Source: Fontibacillus puldeungensis (lineage in GTDB: Bacteria; Bacillota; Bacilli; Paenibacillales; Paenibacillaceae). Taken from it: 64,000 bases of DNA. Position 1 is the stretch's first letter, and every line of letters starts with the position of its first letter. The position numbers and the translations under genes are program-made. The notes under the pieces are model-generated. The model saw only the letters and a list, made by a program, of their open reading frames with translations, did not search any database and was not told the DNA's origin. Where the stretch lies: contig NZ_JBHTLM010000004.1 of NCBI RefSeq assembly GCF_042678945.1, positions 1-64,000 on the forward strand, written 5' to 3'. Of this stretch, positions 33,850-44,628 are shown piece by piece.

Positions 33850-36066
33850 ATGATTAAAAGAATAAAGCTTCGAACACTGCTAATAGGGGGATGTATTACC
33901 CTCTTTTTTGCTGTATTGATGGGTAGAACGTTTTGGATTCAGGTTGTCGAAGCTGATTTTTGGCAGGGGTATGCGGAAAAGCTTTGGTCCACGGAGAAAA
34001 AGCTGCCCGCCACCCGGGGAACGATTACCGATCGTAACGGCGATGTGCTGGCGGTAGACGCACCGGCCTATACGGTTGCGATCAATCCGAAAATCATTAA
34101 TAAATTTGGTCTGCAGGATGAGATTGTAGAAGGCTTAAGCAAGCTTCTCGGCAAGGATGAGGGGGAACTCCGCGATCTCGTGAATGCCAAGATGGAAGAC
34201 GGCGAATATTTTTCACAGCGTGAAGTGCGCAAAGAAGGCTGGAAGATTGATCAGGAGCTTAGCGATCGGGTAGAAGCTTTTAAAGATCAATTGCTGAAAG
34301 AGCATGAAGATCTAGATGACGTTGGAATTTATCTGGTTAAGCAGGAGAAACGTTATTATCCTAAGAACAGTCTGGCTTCGCATATTCTCGGTTATACTGA
34401 CCGGGACGGAAATGCGAAATCCGGTCTTGAAGCGTATTATGACAAAGAGCTTAAAGGAAAAGAAGGGTCGATCCAATATAAAAAAGACGGCAAAGGCATT
34501 GAGATTCCGAAAGCAAGCGAAATTTACAAGCCTGCGCAAAACGGGAAAAACCTGCAGCTAACGATTGACGATACGATTCAGTATTACATCCAAGGGGCAA
34601 TGCAGGAAGCTTTCGACCGGCTGAAGCCGATCAGTATGACTGTCATTGCGGCAGATCCGAAAACGATGGATATTCTGGGGATGGCGAATCTTCCAACCTA
34701 TAATCCCAACGAATATTGGAACAATGTCGATCAGAAAAACTTCTACAACCATGCGGTTTATTCTGTGTACGAGCCAGGCTCTACATTCAAAATCGTAACC
34801 CTTGCAGGTGCGGTGCAGGAGGGGGTATTCAATCCAAATGCGACCTATATGTCCGGGAGAATTCGAGTACCCGGACGAACGATCCATGATATTAAAAAAT
34901 CCGGTTGGGGCACGCTTTCATACTTGGATGGCGTAAAACGGTCTAGTAACGTAGCTTTTGTCAAGTTAGGGTATGAAATGCTAGGGCCTGAACGACTTAA
35001 AAACTATGTTGATCAATTTGGATTTGGTCAAAAGACAGGCATCGAGCTTCCTAGAGAAGCAGCGGGTATCGTGGATCCGGTACAACAGGCGGACTTTGCG
35101 GCCATGGCCTATGGACACGGCAAACTGCTCGTTACTCCGCTTCAGCAAATCGTTGCGGTCTCAGCAATCGCCAATGGCGGAAAGCTGATGGAGCCGCATA
35201 TCGTCCAATCCATTACCGACCCGCAAACCGGAAAAACGGTAACGACGGAACCAAAGGTTGTTCGCCAGGTCATTTCACCGGATAAAGCAAAGGAAGTTGG
35301 CGGTTACTTGGAGCAGGTCGTATCGGACCAAAAGATCGGTACCGGACGGCATGCCTATATCGAAGGATACCGTGTAGCCGGCAAAACCGGTACTGCAGTC
35401 AAAGTTGTTAACGGAAAATATGACTATACGAAGCAAGTGGTTTCATTTATTGGATACGCCCCAGTGGACGATCCGAAGATTGCGGTTATCGTTGTGATTG
35501 ACGAACCGAAGGACTCCGAGCTTGGCGGTGGAACTGCAGCGGCTCCAATATTTAAGAAAATTGTAAACCAATCTTTGCAATACATGGGTGTGCCGAAAAA
35601 GCTGCCTAGCGAAAAAGAAAATGATAAGCAACCTACTAACGGAATTCAGGTACCTGACCTGGTGAAGATGTCTGTACTGGATGCAAAAAACACATTGGCA
35701 AGCAAAGGCATCTCTTACTCGACACTAGGAAAAGGGACGGAAGTGATCTCGCAGTTTCCTAAGGCTGGAAGTACGCTAAAGACGGGCCAATTTATATACC
35801 TGTTGACGGAGAACGGAGGCAACATTAATATTCCGAACCTGAAGGGCGAATCGCTGCGCGATGCTATGGAACTGCTATCTGTGCTTAAAGTTCAGGTTGA
35901 GGCGAAAGGCCAGGGCTATATTGTCTCGCAGCAAGTGACCAAGGAGAACGGTGAACGGAAAGTTATTTTAACGCTTCAGCCCCCTGCCGAAAAAGCGGAT
36001 CAGGAGACGGCTGGGCAAGATGATGACGGAGAGTCAAAGAAAGATAATACCGGAGCTTCTCCATAG
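33850..36066 (+). CDS. pbpB: Penicillin-binding protein 2B, septal transpeptidase
   Basis: A 738-residue class B PBP. N-terminal anchor (about 9-30), dimerisation domain, transpeptidase with SxxK at Ser311 (GSTFK), SSN at 365-367, KTGT at 512-515. Two C-terminal PASTA domains follow (about 600-655 and 658-710), then an acidic tail. It makes septal peptidoglycan with FtsW-type enzymes. ATG preceded by AGAGGTAATGCC. The spoVD paralogue follows directly. Confidence 0.95.
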   Translation: MIKRIKLRTLLIGGCITLFFAVLMGRTFWIQVVEADFWQGYAEKLWSTEKKLPATRGTITDRNGDVLAVDAPAYTVAINPKIINKFGLQDEIVEGLSKLLGKDEGELRDLVNAKMEDGEYFSQREVRKEGWKIDQELSDRVEAFKDQLLKEHEDLDDVGIYLVKQEKRYYPKNSLASHILGYTDRDGNAKSGLEAYYDKELKGKEGSIQYKKDGKGIEIPKASEIYKPAQNGKNLQLTIDDTIQYYIQGAMQEAFDRLKPISMTVIAADPKTMDILGMANLPTYNPNEYWNNVDQKNFYNHAVYSVYEPGSTFKIVTLAGAVQEGVFNPNATYMSGRIRVPGRTIHDIKKSGWGTLSYLDGVKRSSNVAFVKLGYEMLGPERLKNYVDQFGFGQKTGIELPREAAGIVDPVQQADFAAMAYGHGKLLVTPLQQIVAVSAIANGGKLMEPHIVQSITDPQTGKTVTTEPKVVRQVISPDKAKEVGGYLEQVVSDQKIGTGRHAYIEGYRVAGKTGTAVKVVNGKYDYTKQVVSFIGYAPVDDPKIAVIVVIDEPKDSELGGGTAAAPIFKKIVNQSLQYMGVPKKLPSEKENDKQPTNGIQVPDLVKMSVLDAKNTLASKGISYSTLGKGTEVISQFPKAGSTLKTGQFIYLLTENGGNINIPNLKGESLRDAMELLSVLKVQVEAKGQGYIVSQQVTKENGERKVILTLQPPAEKADQETAGQDDDGESKKDNTGASP

Positions 36067-36143
36067 CTTGTTCTAACCCCTGTTTGTCCTGAATATTCAT
36101 GATAAAAAACGTTCATGTGTCAGGATGGATAGGGGGGCAACTT

Positions 36144-38096
36144 ATGAAAATTTCAAAATTCACCGTCAGACGAAGACTGTTCTGGCTGTTACTGCTGCTT
36201 TGTTTGCTGTTTGTAGCTCTTGCTGTGCGTTTGGCCTATGTCCAGATTGGAAAAGGTGCTGAGCTCTCCGCTAAAGCGGAGGATTCGTGGCGTCGGAATA
36301 TTCCTTATTCAGCGAAGCGGGGCGAAATTACCGACAGGAGCGGCAGTGTTCTCGCTTACAACATTACTACGCCAACGGTTATGGCGATACCGGTACAAAT
36401 CAAAAATCCAGAGCAAACGGCCAAAAGCCTAGCTCCTTTGCTTGGAATGAGCGAGGATAAGATCCTTAAGACGATCACTAAGAAGCAATCTATAGTCAGA
36501 CTACAACCCGGCGGACGTAAAATTACGATGGACAAGGCGCAGCAAATTCGTGATTTGGGTCTCCCGGGTATTGTTGTTGCCGAGGATAACAAAAGATATT
36601 ATCCTTATGGAGAACTTGCCGCTCATATCCTGGGCTTTACCGGTGGCTACAATCAGGGACTTACCGGGATGGAGAGCAAATATGACAAACTGCTGAGCGG
36701 AATGAACGGCAGTGTATCCTATTTGTCCGATGCTGGAGGACGGCTAATGCCCGGATCCTCGGAAAAGTTCGTAAATCCGAAAGATGGACTCGATCTTACG
36801 CTTACAATTGACAAGTCCATCCAAAGTATCATTGAACGTGAGCTGGATCAGGCGATGGACCGGCTGCAGGCCAATTCTGCACTCACCATTGCGATGAATC
36901 CGAAGACGGGCGAAATTTTGGGAATGGCTGCAAGGCCCGGATACGAGCCCGGACAGTATCAAGAATATGATTCGGCAGTATATAACCGCAATTTGCCGAT
37001 TTGGATGACTTACGAACCCGGATCTACGTTTAAGATCATTACGTTGGCAGCCGCTCTGCAAGAGAAAAAGGTAGATCTGCTAAATGAGCAATTTTTTGAT
37101 CCCGGATATGTAAAGGTCGGCGGGGCTACGCTGCGTTGCTGGAAGCGGGGCGGACACGGAAGTCAGACTTTCCTGCAAGTGGTGGAGAACTCTTGCAACC
37201 CTGGATTTGTCACTCTCGGCCAAAGGCTGGGGAAAGAAACTTTGTTTAAATACATCAAAAATTTTGGGTTTGGGAGCAAAACTGGCATCGACTTAAGCGG
37301 GGAGGAGAACGGAATTTTATTTAAACTCCCTCAGGTTGGTCCTGTTGAGCTCGCGACTACTTCCTTTGGGCAAGGGGTATCCGTCACGCCTATTCAGCAG
37401 ATAACTGCGGTTTCGGCCGCCATCAACGGGGGCAAGCTTTACAAGCCCTTTGTAGCTAAGGCCTGGACCAACCCGGAAACAGGTGAAGTTGTCTCGGAAA
37501 ATGCTCCTACATTGGTGCGGCAAGTCATCTCAGAGGAAACATCCAAACAGGTTCGTTCCGCACTTGAGAGTGTCGTAGCGAACGGTACTGGGGGCAACGC
37601 ATTCATTGACGGCTACCGAGTTGGTGGAAAGACAGGGACGGCTCAAAAAGTAATTAACGGCCGTTATTCGAAGAGTGAGCATATCGTGTCGTTTATCGGC
37701 TTTGCTCCGGCGGACGACCCTCAAATCGTCGTCTATACCGCTATCGACAATCCGAAGGGTATTCAGTTTGGTGGCGTCGTAGCTGCACCGATCGTGCGCA
37801 ACATTCTCGAAGATGCTCTGGAATATATGAAAGTGCCGCCTAGGAAGGACCAGGTCGCCAAAAAGTACAAATACGGAGAGACACCGATTGTAACGGTTCC
37901 CGATTTGGTCGGGCATACAGCACAGGAGATTTATGAGGATTTGAACATGAATTTCAATTTGGCGAAGTCTGGTGCTGGAAACACCGTGATTAATCAAGCT
38001 CCTAAGGCTGGAGCAAGGGTGGAGCGAGGCTCAACGATACGTATTTATATGGGCAGCGAAGCCGAAGCGGAGGAATTACATGATCACAGTGAATAA
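36144..38096 (+). CDS. spoVD: Sporulation-specific penicillin-binding protein SpoVD
   Basis: A 650-residue class B PBP close to SpoVD length (646). Membrane anchor about 12-30; SxxK at Ser294 (GSTFK); SCN at 350-352; KTGTA in VGGKTGTAQKV; one C-terminal PASTA domain (TVPDLVGHTAQEI...). It synthesises spore cortex with SpoVE, encoded five genes downstream. ATG 36144 is selected with AGGGGGGC upstream. Confidence 0.93.
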   Translation: MKISKFTVRRRLFWLLLLLCLLFVALAVRLAYVQIGKGAELSAKAEDSWRRNIPYSAKRGEITDRSGSVLAYNITTPTVMAIPVQIKNPEQTAKSLAPLLGMSEDKILKTITKKQSIVRLQPGGRKITMDKAQQIRDLGLPGIVVAEDNKRYYPYGELAAHILGFTGGYNQGLTGMESKYDKLLSGMNGSVSYLSDAGGRLMPGSSEKFVNPKDGLDLTLTIDKSIQSIIERELDQAMDRLQANSALTIAMNPKTGEILGMAARPGYEPGQYQEYDSAVYNRNLPIWMTYEPGSTFKIITLAAALQEKKVDLLNEQFFDPGYVKVGGATLRCWKRGGHGSQTFLQVVENSCNPGFVTLGQRLGKETLFKYIKNFGFGSKTGIDLSGEENGILFKLPQVGPVELATTSFGQGVSVTPIQQITAVSAAINGGKLYKPFVAKAWTNPETGEVVSENAPTLVRQVISEETSKQVRSALESVVANGTGGNAFIDGYRVGGKTGTAQKVINGRYSKSEHIVSFIGFAPADDPQIVVYTAIDNPKGIQFGGVVAAPIVRNILEDALEYMKVPPRKDQVAKKYKYGETPIVTVPDLVGHTAQEIYEDLNMNFNLAKSGAGNTVINQAPKAGARVERGSTIRIYMGSEAEAEELHDHSE

Positions 38097-38172
38097 TTTT
38101 CCTGAACGCTGCCTTTTTTGGTGATAATATAGAATGAGTGTTTTTGTTGTAGAAACTGACGGAGGGGTACCT

Positions 38173-39663
38173 ATGCTGCTAAAAGAACTATCATCTTACT
38201 TACTGGCTTCACAAATTCATGGTGACGGAAATACGAATTGCCGGGGGATTTCCATTGATTCTCGCAAGATTGAACCGGGCGATCTGTTCATATGCCTCCC
38301 AGGCCACACGGTAGACGGACACGATTATGCGAAGCAGGCTGCCGAGAAAGGGGCCGCGGCGCTAGTTGTGGAACGGTGGGTGGACGAAGTTTCGCTTCCT
38401 CAGCTCAAAGTGAAGGATAGCCGCTTAGCGATGGCTGTGCTGGGGAATGTATTCTTTCAAAAGCCTAGCGAACGGTTAAAAGTGATTGGTGTTACGGGAA
38501 CAAACGGAAAAACGACGACGACTTATTTGATCGAAAAGATATTGCAGGACCGTGGGGAGTCGGTAGGACTTATTGGTACGATTCAACGGCGTTTTGCTGG
38601 GCAAACGTATCCGATGTCCGGCACGACGCCGGAATCGCTTGTTTTGCAACAATATTTACACGACATGGCTGATGGGGGGGCCTCTTATTGCGTGATGGAA
38701 GTATCCTCCCACGCTCTCGACCAAGGGCGGGTCAAAGGGACGAAATTCCGTACGGCCATTTTCACCAACCTGACCCAGGACCACTTGGATTATCACAAGA
38801 CGATGGAAGAATATCGCAGCGCTAAAGGGTTATTCTTCTCCCGGCTCGGCAATCTGTACCCGGAGGATCCGAACGCTCGCAGCTATGCGGTGCTAAATGC
38901 GGACGATCCGGCCAGCCTTTATTTTGCCAAACAGACCGCGGTGGAGACCATTACGTACGGAGTTGAAAACGAAGCGGATATTCGGGCTACGAATATATCC
39001 ATCACGGCAAAAGGGACTTCCTTCCACTTAGATACGTTTCAAGGAAGTACGAATATGACGCTGCGCATGGTCGGTAAATTTAATGTGTACAATGCTTTGG
39101 CTGCGGTTGCCGCCGGTTTGCTGGAGGGAATCACACTTGCGCAGATCAAAACGAGCCTGGAAGCCGTCAAAGGGGTAGAAGGCCGGGTTGAGGCTGTAGA
39201 CGAAGGACAATCCTTTGCTGTCATTGTCGATTACGCTCATACACCGGATGGGCTTGAAAATGTGCTGAAAACGGTGAATGAATTCGCTCAGGGCCGCGTC
39301 ATTTGCGTCTTTGGCTGCGGTGGAGACCGGGATCGTACGAAGCGTCCGATTATGGGGAAAATCGCCGCCAAATATTCGCAGCACGTCATCGTCACCTCGG
39401 ATAACCCGCGAACGGAAAATCCCGATTCGATTCTAGTAGATATTGAACGCGGACTGATTGAAGACGGGGTTGATAAGAGCCAATACGAGCTTATTGTGGA
39501 CCGGCATAAGGCCATTCAAAAGGCTATTGAAATGGCAAGCCATGACGATGTAGTATTGATTGCGGGGAAAGGTCATGAAACCTATCAATTGATCGGAACC
39601 GAAGTGCTCGATTTCGATGATCGGATCGTAGCAAAAGAAGCGATAAGGGGTTTGACAAAGTGA
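38173..39663 (+). CDS. murE: UDP-MurNAc-tripeptide synthetase MurE (meso-DAP type)
   Basis: A 496-residue Mur ligase. P-loop GVTGTNGKTTTTY, EVSSHALDQGR, DYAHTPD. The substrate motif is DNPR (TSDNPRTENP), which specifies meso-diaminopimelate, so the wall should be DAP type. ATG 38173 with ACGGAGGGG upstream. The stop overlaps the murF start. Confidence 0.96.
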   Translation: MLLKELSSYLLASQIHGDGNTNCRGISIDSRKIEPGDLFICLPGHTVDGHDYAKQAAEKGAAALVVERWVDEVSLPQLKVKDSRLAMAVLGNVFFQKPSERLKVIGVTGTNGKTTTTYLIEKILQDRGESVGLIGTIQRRFAGQTYPMSGTTPESLVLQQYLHDMADGGASYCVMEVSSHALDQGRVKGTKFRTAIFTNLTQDHLDYHKTMEEYRSAKGLFFSRLGNLYPEDPNARSYAVLNADDPASLYFAKQTAVETITYGVENEADIRATNISITAKGTSFHLDTFQGSTNMTLRMVGKFNVYNALAAVAAGLLEGITLAQIKTSLEAVKGVEGRVEAVDEGQSFAVIVDYAHTPDGLENVLKTVNEFAQGRVICVFGCGGDRDRTKRPIMGKIAAKYSQHVIVTSDNPRTENPDSILVDIERGLIEDGVDKSQYELIVDRHKAIQKAIEMASHDDVVLIAGKGHETYQLIGTEVLDFDDRIVAKEAIRGLTK

Positions 39664-41060
39664 TTACAAGAAACTTAGGGGAAATTGCCGCGATGTGCGG
39701 CGGACAGCTCAAGAGTGCGGGCGATTCCGACATTCAATTACAAGGCGTGGTCACCGACTCACGCCACATCACGAAGGGATGCCTGTTTGTGCCTTTGGCA
39801 GGAGAACGGTTCGACGGCCATCATTTTGCCGGCGATTGTCTCGCTGCCGGAGCAGGCGCAACGTTATGGGAGAAAACGAAAGGAACTCCTCCCGGTCCTG
39901 CCGTGATCGTAGACGATACTCTTGTGGCGTTGCAGATGCTGGCTAAGTCTTATCTTGGCCAAACCGGGATCAAGGTCGTCGGAATCACGGGAAGCAACGG
40001 GAAGACGACGACGAAGGATCTCGTGTATGCGCTGCTTTCCACGACATATAAGGTTCACAAGACGCAAGGAAACTTCAACAATCACATCGGCTTGCCACTG
40101 ACCATTTTATCGATGCCAGAGGACACGGATATCGCTGTCCTGGAGATGGGAATGAGCGGTCGCTATGAAATAGAATTACTTTCGAAGCTGGCGGAGCCCG
40201 AAACAGCAGTGATCACCAATATCGGTGAGTCTCACCTGCTGCAGCTCGGGTCCAGGAAGGAAATCGCTCGGGCGAAATTGGAAATTCTCACGGGAATGAA
40301 ACCCGGGGGATTGTTCATTTACAATGGGGACGAACCTTTGATCCGTCAGGTGCTTGGAGAGTCTGAGACGAAGAAGCCGGACAAGATGAAAACCACGACA
40401 TTCGGCATGGAATCAGACAACGATGAATATCCTAGCGGGATCATGTTTTTGGCAAGCAGCACGCTGTTTACCTCACACGTTGGAGGTGGCGAGCCTTTGG
40501 AGCTGCCTTTGCTCGGAGAACATAACGTTTTGAACGCGTTGGCAGCTTTAACCGTTGCCCGTCATTACGGGGTTAGCGAAGCCTCCATCCGTGAAGGGCT
40601 AGGCCATGTGGAGCTTACCGGGATGCGAATCGAGTTAATCACCGGTAATAATGGCGTAACAATTTTAAATGATGCTTACAACGCCAGCCCTACGTCGATG
40701 AGAGCCGCTATTGGCGTGCTGGAAAAAATGAAGGGATACCGGCGAAAAATCGCAGTCCTTGGGGATATGCTTGAGCTTGGAACCTCTGAAGAGGCATATC
40801 ACCGCGAAATTGGTGCTTCCTTGATGCCGAGTCAAGTGGATGAGTTGTTTGCGTATGGCGAGTTGGCTGCGCACATTGCAGATGGAGCTGCGGAACATTT
40901 GGAACCTGCAACCATTCATGCATATACTAATAAGGTTGAGTTGATCCGTCACCTCATCTCAATACTTCATCCTAAAGATATCGTTTTGATTAAGGCCTCC
41001 CGAGGGATGAAGCTTGAAGAAGTCGTAGATGCGGTAAAACAAAGCTCACTTGAACACTAA
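39660..41060 (+). CDS. murF: UDP-MurNAc-tripeptide-D-Ala-D-Ala ligase MurF
   Basis: A 466-residue Mur ligase. P-loop GITGSNGKTTTKD, GNFNNHIGLPLT, LNDAYNASPTSM. It adds D-Ala-D-Ala to complete the pentapeptide. The GTG start overlaps the murE TGA, indicating coupling. Confidence 0.96.
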   Translation: MITRNLGEIAAMCGGQLKSAGDSDIQLQGVVTDSRHITKGCLFVPLAGERFDGHHFAGDCLAAGAGATLWEKTKGTPPGPAVIVDDTLVALQMLAKSYLGQTGIKVVGITGSNGKTTTKDLVYALLSTTYKVHKTQGNFNNHIGLPLTILSMPEDTDIAVLEMGMSGRYEIELLSKLAEPETAVITNIGESHLLQLGSRKEIARAKLEILTGMKPGGLFIYNGDEPLIRQVLGESETKKPDKMKTTTFGMESDNDEYPSGIMFLASSTLFTSHVGGGEPLELPLLGEHNVLNALAALTVARHYGVSEASIREGLGHVELTGMRIELITGNNGVTILNDAYNASPTSMRAAIGVLEKMKGYRRKIAVLGDMLELGTSEEAYHREIGASLMPSQVDELFAYGELAAHIADGAAEHLEPATIHAYTNKVELIRHLISILHPKDIVLIKASRGMKLEEVVDAVKQSSLEH

Positions 41061-41084
41061 AACCGGCGAAAGGAGGGTGATCTC

Positions 41085-42050
41085 ATGGATTTTGGACTAA
41101 TTTTGTTAGCGATCGGCGTATCTTTCATTCTGGCCGTCATCTCGGCACCACTGCTTATCCCACTGCTCAGAAGACTGAAGTTTGGGCAGCAAATTCGCGG
41201 GGATGGACCGCAAAGCCATCTTAAAAAAGCAGGCACGCCAACGATGGGCGGTATTATCATCATTTTGGCTTTTACACTTTCCTTTCTGAAGTTTTCGGTC
41301 ATTAACACCGATTTTTACGTAATGTTGGTTGCTACACTTGGCTTCGGTCTAGTTGGCTTCCTCGATGATTATATAAAGATTGTGTTTAAAAGATCACTTG
41401 GGCTTACGCCTCAGCAAAAATTGATCGGTCAGCTGCTGTTTTCCGGTATTGTATGCGCCTTGCTGATCTGGGAAGGGCACAGTACGGCAATCGGCATTCC
41501 GGGGACCTCGTTCTCCTTTGATTTTGGCCCTTGGTTCTATTATCCTTTTATTGTGGTTATGCTGCTGGCAATCAGCAACGCTGTCAACTTTACGGACGGA
41601 CTCGACGGTTTGCTGTCAGGAGTTAGTGCAATCGCATTAGGCGCTTATGCCGTCATCGCCATGCAGGCCACCTCGCTTCCGGCAGCTGTATGTGCTGCGG
41701 CCATGATCGGGGCAGTGCTGGGCTTCCTCGTATTTAACGCCCACCCGGCCAAAGTGTTCATGGGCGATACCGGCTCGCTCGGCATCGGCGGAGCGATTGG
41801 CGCTATTGCCATCGTCACGAAAAGCGAGCTTCTTTTCCTCATCATTGGGGGAATTTTCGTTATAGAAATGCTGTCCGTCGTCATACAGGTCGTCTCTTTC
41901 AAAACGAGGGGGAAACGTGTTTTCAAAATGGCCCCGATCCACCACCATTTCGAATTGTCGGGATGGTCGGAGTGGCGCGTCGTGGTAACATTTTGGACTG
42001 TCGGCCTTTTGCTGGCGGGCATCGGACTTTATTTGAACAAGGGGTTGTAG
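41085..42050 (+). CDS. mraY: Phospho-MurNAc-pentapeptide transferase MraY
   Basis: A 321-residue protein with ten membrane helices. Motifs GPQSHLKKAGTPTMGG, DDYIKIVFKRSLGL, NFTDGLDGL, FNAHPAKVFMGDTGS, APIHHHFELSGW. It makes lipid I. Strong AAAGGAGGGTGA site. Confidence 0.97.
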   Translation: MDFGLILLAIGVSFILAVISAPLLIPLLRRLKFGQQIRGDGPQSHLKKAGTPTMGGIIIILAFTLSFLKFSVINTDFYVMLVATLGFGLVGFLDDYIKIVFKRSLGLTPQQKLIGQLLFSGIVCALLIWEGHSTAIGIPGTSFSFDFGPWFYYPFIVVMLLAISNAVNFTDGLDGLLSGVSAIALGAYAVIAMQATSLPAAVCAAAMIGAVLGFLVFNAHPAKVFMGDTGSLGIGGAIGAIAIVTKSELLFLIIGGIFVIEMLSVVIQVVSFKTRGKRVFKMAPIHHHFELSGWSEWRVVVTFWTVGLLLAGIGLYLNKGL

Positions 42051-42052
42051 AG

Positions 42053-43477
42053 ATGAAACATCCAGATCAATACCGGGGACGGCAGGTGGTCGTCCTCGGT
42101 TTAGCCAAAAGCGGCGTTCAGGTCGCGAAAACCCTGCATAAGCATGGAGCCGTCGTGACGGCAAACGATAAGAAGGAAAGGGAACAATGTCCCGAAGCAT
42201 CCGAACTGGAGGCTTTGGGAATTTCTGTTGTATGCGGCGGTCATCCGGACGACCTCATTCATGAGGACGTAGCGCTTGTCGTGAAAAACCCTGGCATTCC
42301 ATATACTGTAGCACCTGTCGCCAAGGCCTTGGAGCTCGGCATCGACGTTGTGACCGAAGTGGAAATTGCCTATTTGCTTACGCATGCCCCGATAATAGGC
42401 ATTACCGGCTCAAACGGGAAAACGACGACAACGACGTGGATCGGAAAGATGCTGGAATCCGCTGGACTCCACCCCATTGTAGCAGGTAATATTGGTACCC
42501 CGCTTTGCCAGGCTGCGGAGGACGCCAGTACGGAAGAGTGGCTGGTGGCTGAGCTAAGCAGCTTCCAGCTCAAGGGGACGCAAGACTTCCGTCCAGCGAT
42601 CGCTTGCTTGCTAAATGTGGCGGAGACCCATTTGGATTACCATGGATCTATGGAGGACTACATAACGTCCAAGGCCAAGCTCTTCGCCAATCAACATGAG
42701 ACCGATACGGCTGTTATTAATTGGGACGACCCTGTTTGCCGCAAGCTCATTCCCGATATTCGGGCGAAGCTGTTTCCTTTCTCCCTGACCGAAGTGCTGG
42801 ATATGGAAAGTGTGTATGTCCGTCCGTCTTATGTGCGTGGGCAGGATGATGAGCTTGTACGGAGTATCGTTTATCGCGATTCCGAGGGCAACGAGCGGAA
42901 AATTGTCGATGTACATGAAATTGCGCTGCCTGGTCGCTTTAACGTAGGGAACGCCCTCGCAGCGATTGCGGCTTCGATTGCCGCAGGGGCTGCTCCTGAA
43001 GCACTAGTGCAGCCTCTACGAACATTTCGGGGCGTAGAGCACCGTTTGGAATATGTGGAAGAGAAGCAGGGAGTTGCTTACTATAACAATTCAAAGGCGA
43101 CCAACTCGAAAGCGACCATCATGGCCCTTGGTGCTTTGAAGGCTCCAATTGTGCTGATCGCCGGAGGACTTGACCGAGGTTCAGATTATATGGAACTCGT
43201 TCCTTTCCTCAAAGGAAAGGTAAAGGCTCTAGTTGTCATGGGCCAAACGAAGGAAAAAATAGCTCATGTCGCAAGACTTGCGGGTCTAAGCGATATTGTG
43301 GTTGTCGATACTGAAGACAGCGCCGCGGAAACGCTGCGGACTGCGCTCAAGGAGGCGTCCAGTCTGGCGGTGTCTGGGGATGTCGTTTTGCTCTCTCCAG
43401 CATGCGCTAGTTGGGACATGTTTAAGTCATATGAAGAGCGTGGACGCATTTTTAAAGAGGCGGTGCATACCCTTTAA
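42053..43477 (+). CDS. murD: UDP-MurNAc-L-Ala-D-Glu ligase MurD
   Basis: A 474-residue Mur ligase. N-terminal VVVLGLAKSGVQVA, P-loop GITGSNGKTTTTTW, AGNIGTPL, NNSKATNSKAT, SPACASWDMF. It adds D-glutamate. ATG 42053 lies 2 nt after the mraY stop. Confidence 0.96.
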   Translation: MKHPDQYRGRQVVVLGLAKSGVQVAKTLHKHGAVVTANDKKEREQCPEASELEALGISVVCGGHPDDLIHEDVALVVKNPGIPYTVAPVAKALELGIDVVTEVEIAYLLTHAPIIGITGSNGKTTTTTWIGKMLESAGLHPIVAGNIGTPLCQAAEDASTEEWLVAELSSFQLKGTQDFRPAIACLLNVAETHLDYHGSMEDYITSKAKLFANQHETDTAVINWDDPVCRKLIPDIRAKLFPFSLTEVLDMESVYVRPSYVRGQDDELVRSIVYRDSEGNERKIVDVHEIALPGRFNVGNALAAIAASIAAGAAPEALVQPLRTFRGVEHRLEYVEEKQGVAYYNNSKATNSKATIMALGALKAPIVLIAGGLDRGSDYMELVPFLKGKVKALVVMGQTKEKIAHVARLAGLSDIVVVDTEDSAAETLRTALKEASSLAVSGDVVLLSPACASWDMFKSYEERGRIFKEAVHTL

Positions 43478-43526
43478 GTAGGGGGGTGGAAAAGCCCCTA
43501 CTTTCTGTTAAGAGGTGGCATCCACG

Positions 43527-44624
43527 ATGAGCAAGACCCGTACGGCACCGGACTTTTGGCTTCTAGCCAGTATACTCGGGCTTCTAGCGATCGGAATTGT
43601 GATGGTTTACAGCGCGGGTTCGGTACTCGGCTTTCATGATTACGGCGATTCTTTCTATTTCGTAAAGCGGCAGCTGCTGTTCGCCGTGCTAGGCCTGATT
43701 GCAATGTTTTTTACGATGAACTTCGATTACCGGCTTTTGCGAAATTACGCCAAGCTAGCGCTAATCATTTGCTTTGGCTTGCTAGTAATCGTGCTGATTC
43801 CCGGTATTGGGGATGTAAGGGGCGGGGCAAGAAGCTGGCTGGGTATCAGTTCTTTTGGGATCCAACCCTCCGAGTTTATGAAGCTCGGCATGATTTTGTT
43901 TCTGTCCTATCTCTTAAGCAAGGAAGATTACAAGATTACGCACTTTACAAAGGGCCTGCTTCCTCCGCTCGGCTGTATCGGGGCCGCGTTTGGACTCATT
44001 ATGCTGCAGCCCGACTTAGGGACAGGCACGGTGATGTTAGGGGCATCATTATTTATCGTTTTTACCGCTGGTGCGAGAATAAAGCATTTGGCGGGGCTTG
44101 CCGCAATTGGCGTGGTTGGCTTTATAGGGCTGATCCTGGCAGCGCCTTATCGGCTGCAGCGGATTACCGCTTTTCTCGATCCGTGGTCGGATCCACTCGG
44201 GGCCGGCTATCAGATCATTCAATCCCTGTATGCGATCGGTCCGGGCGGCTTGGCCGGACTTGGGCTCGGTATGAGCCGGCAGAAGTACAGCTATGTGCCT
44301 GAGCCCCAAACGGATTTTATTTTTTCGATCCTTTCGGAGGAGCTGGGCTTTATTGGGGGACTCCTAGTTTTACTGCTATTTCTAATTTTAATTTGGCGTG
44401 GCATGAGGATAGCGATGACCGTTGACGATACGTTTGGCAGCCTGCTGGCTGTGGGGATCGTCGGAATGGTCGGGGTGCAGGTGGTCATTAATATCGGCGT
44501 TGTCATTGGAATGATGCCGGTTACCGGAATTACACTGCCTTTGATCAGCTATGGGGGCTCCTCGCTTACGCTCATTCTTACGGCATTAGGCATTTTACTT
44601 AATTTATCACGTTATGCGAGGTGA
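43527..44624 (+). CDS. spoVE: SEDS glycosyltransferase SpoVE/FtsW
   Basis: A 365-residue SEDS polymerase with about ten helices. Signature GGARSWLGISSFGIQPSEFMKLG, LMLQPDLGT-type motif, and YVPEPQTDFIFSILSEELGFIG. Position between murD and murG, with SpoVD in the same cluster, is that of spoVE in B. subtilis; an FtsW role in vegetative division cannot be excluded. AAGAGGTGG site. Confidence 0.9.
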   Translation: MSKTRTAPDFWLLASILGLLAIGIVMVYSAGSVLGFHDYGDSFYFVKRQLLFAVLGLIAMFFTMNFDYRLLRNYAKLALIICFGLLVIVLIPGIGDVRGGARSWLGISSFGIQPSEFMKLGMILFLSYLLSKEDYKITHFTKGLLPPLGCIGAAFGLIMLQPDLGTGTVMLGASLFIVFTAGARIKHLAGLAAIGVVGFIGLILAAPYRLQRITAFLDPWSDPLGAGYQIIQSLYAIGPGGLAGLGLGMSRQKYSYVPEPQTDFIFSILSEELGFIGGLLVLLLFLILIWRGMRIAMTVDDTFGSLLAVGIVGMVGVQVVINIGVVIGMMPVTGITLPLISYGGSSLTLILTALGILLNLSRYAR

Positions 44625-44628
44625 GAAT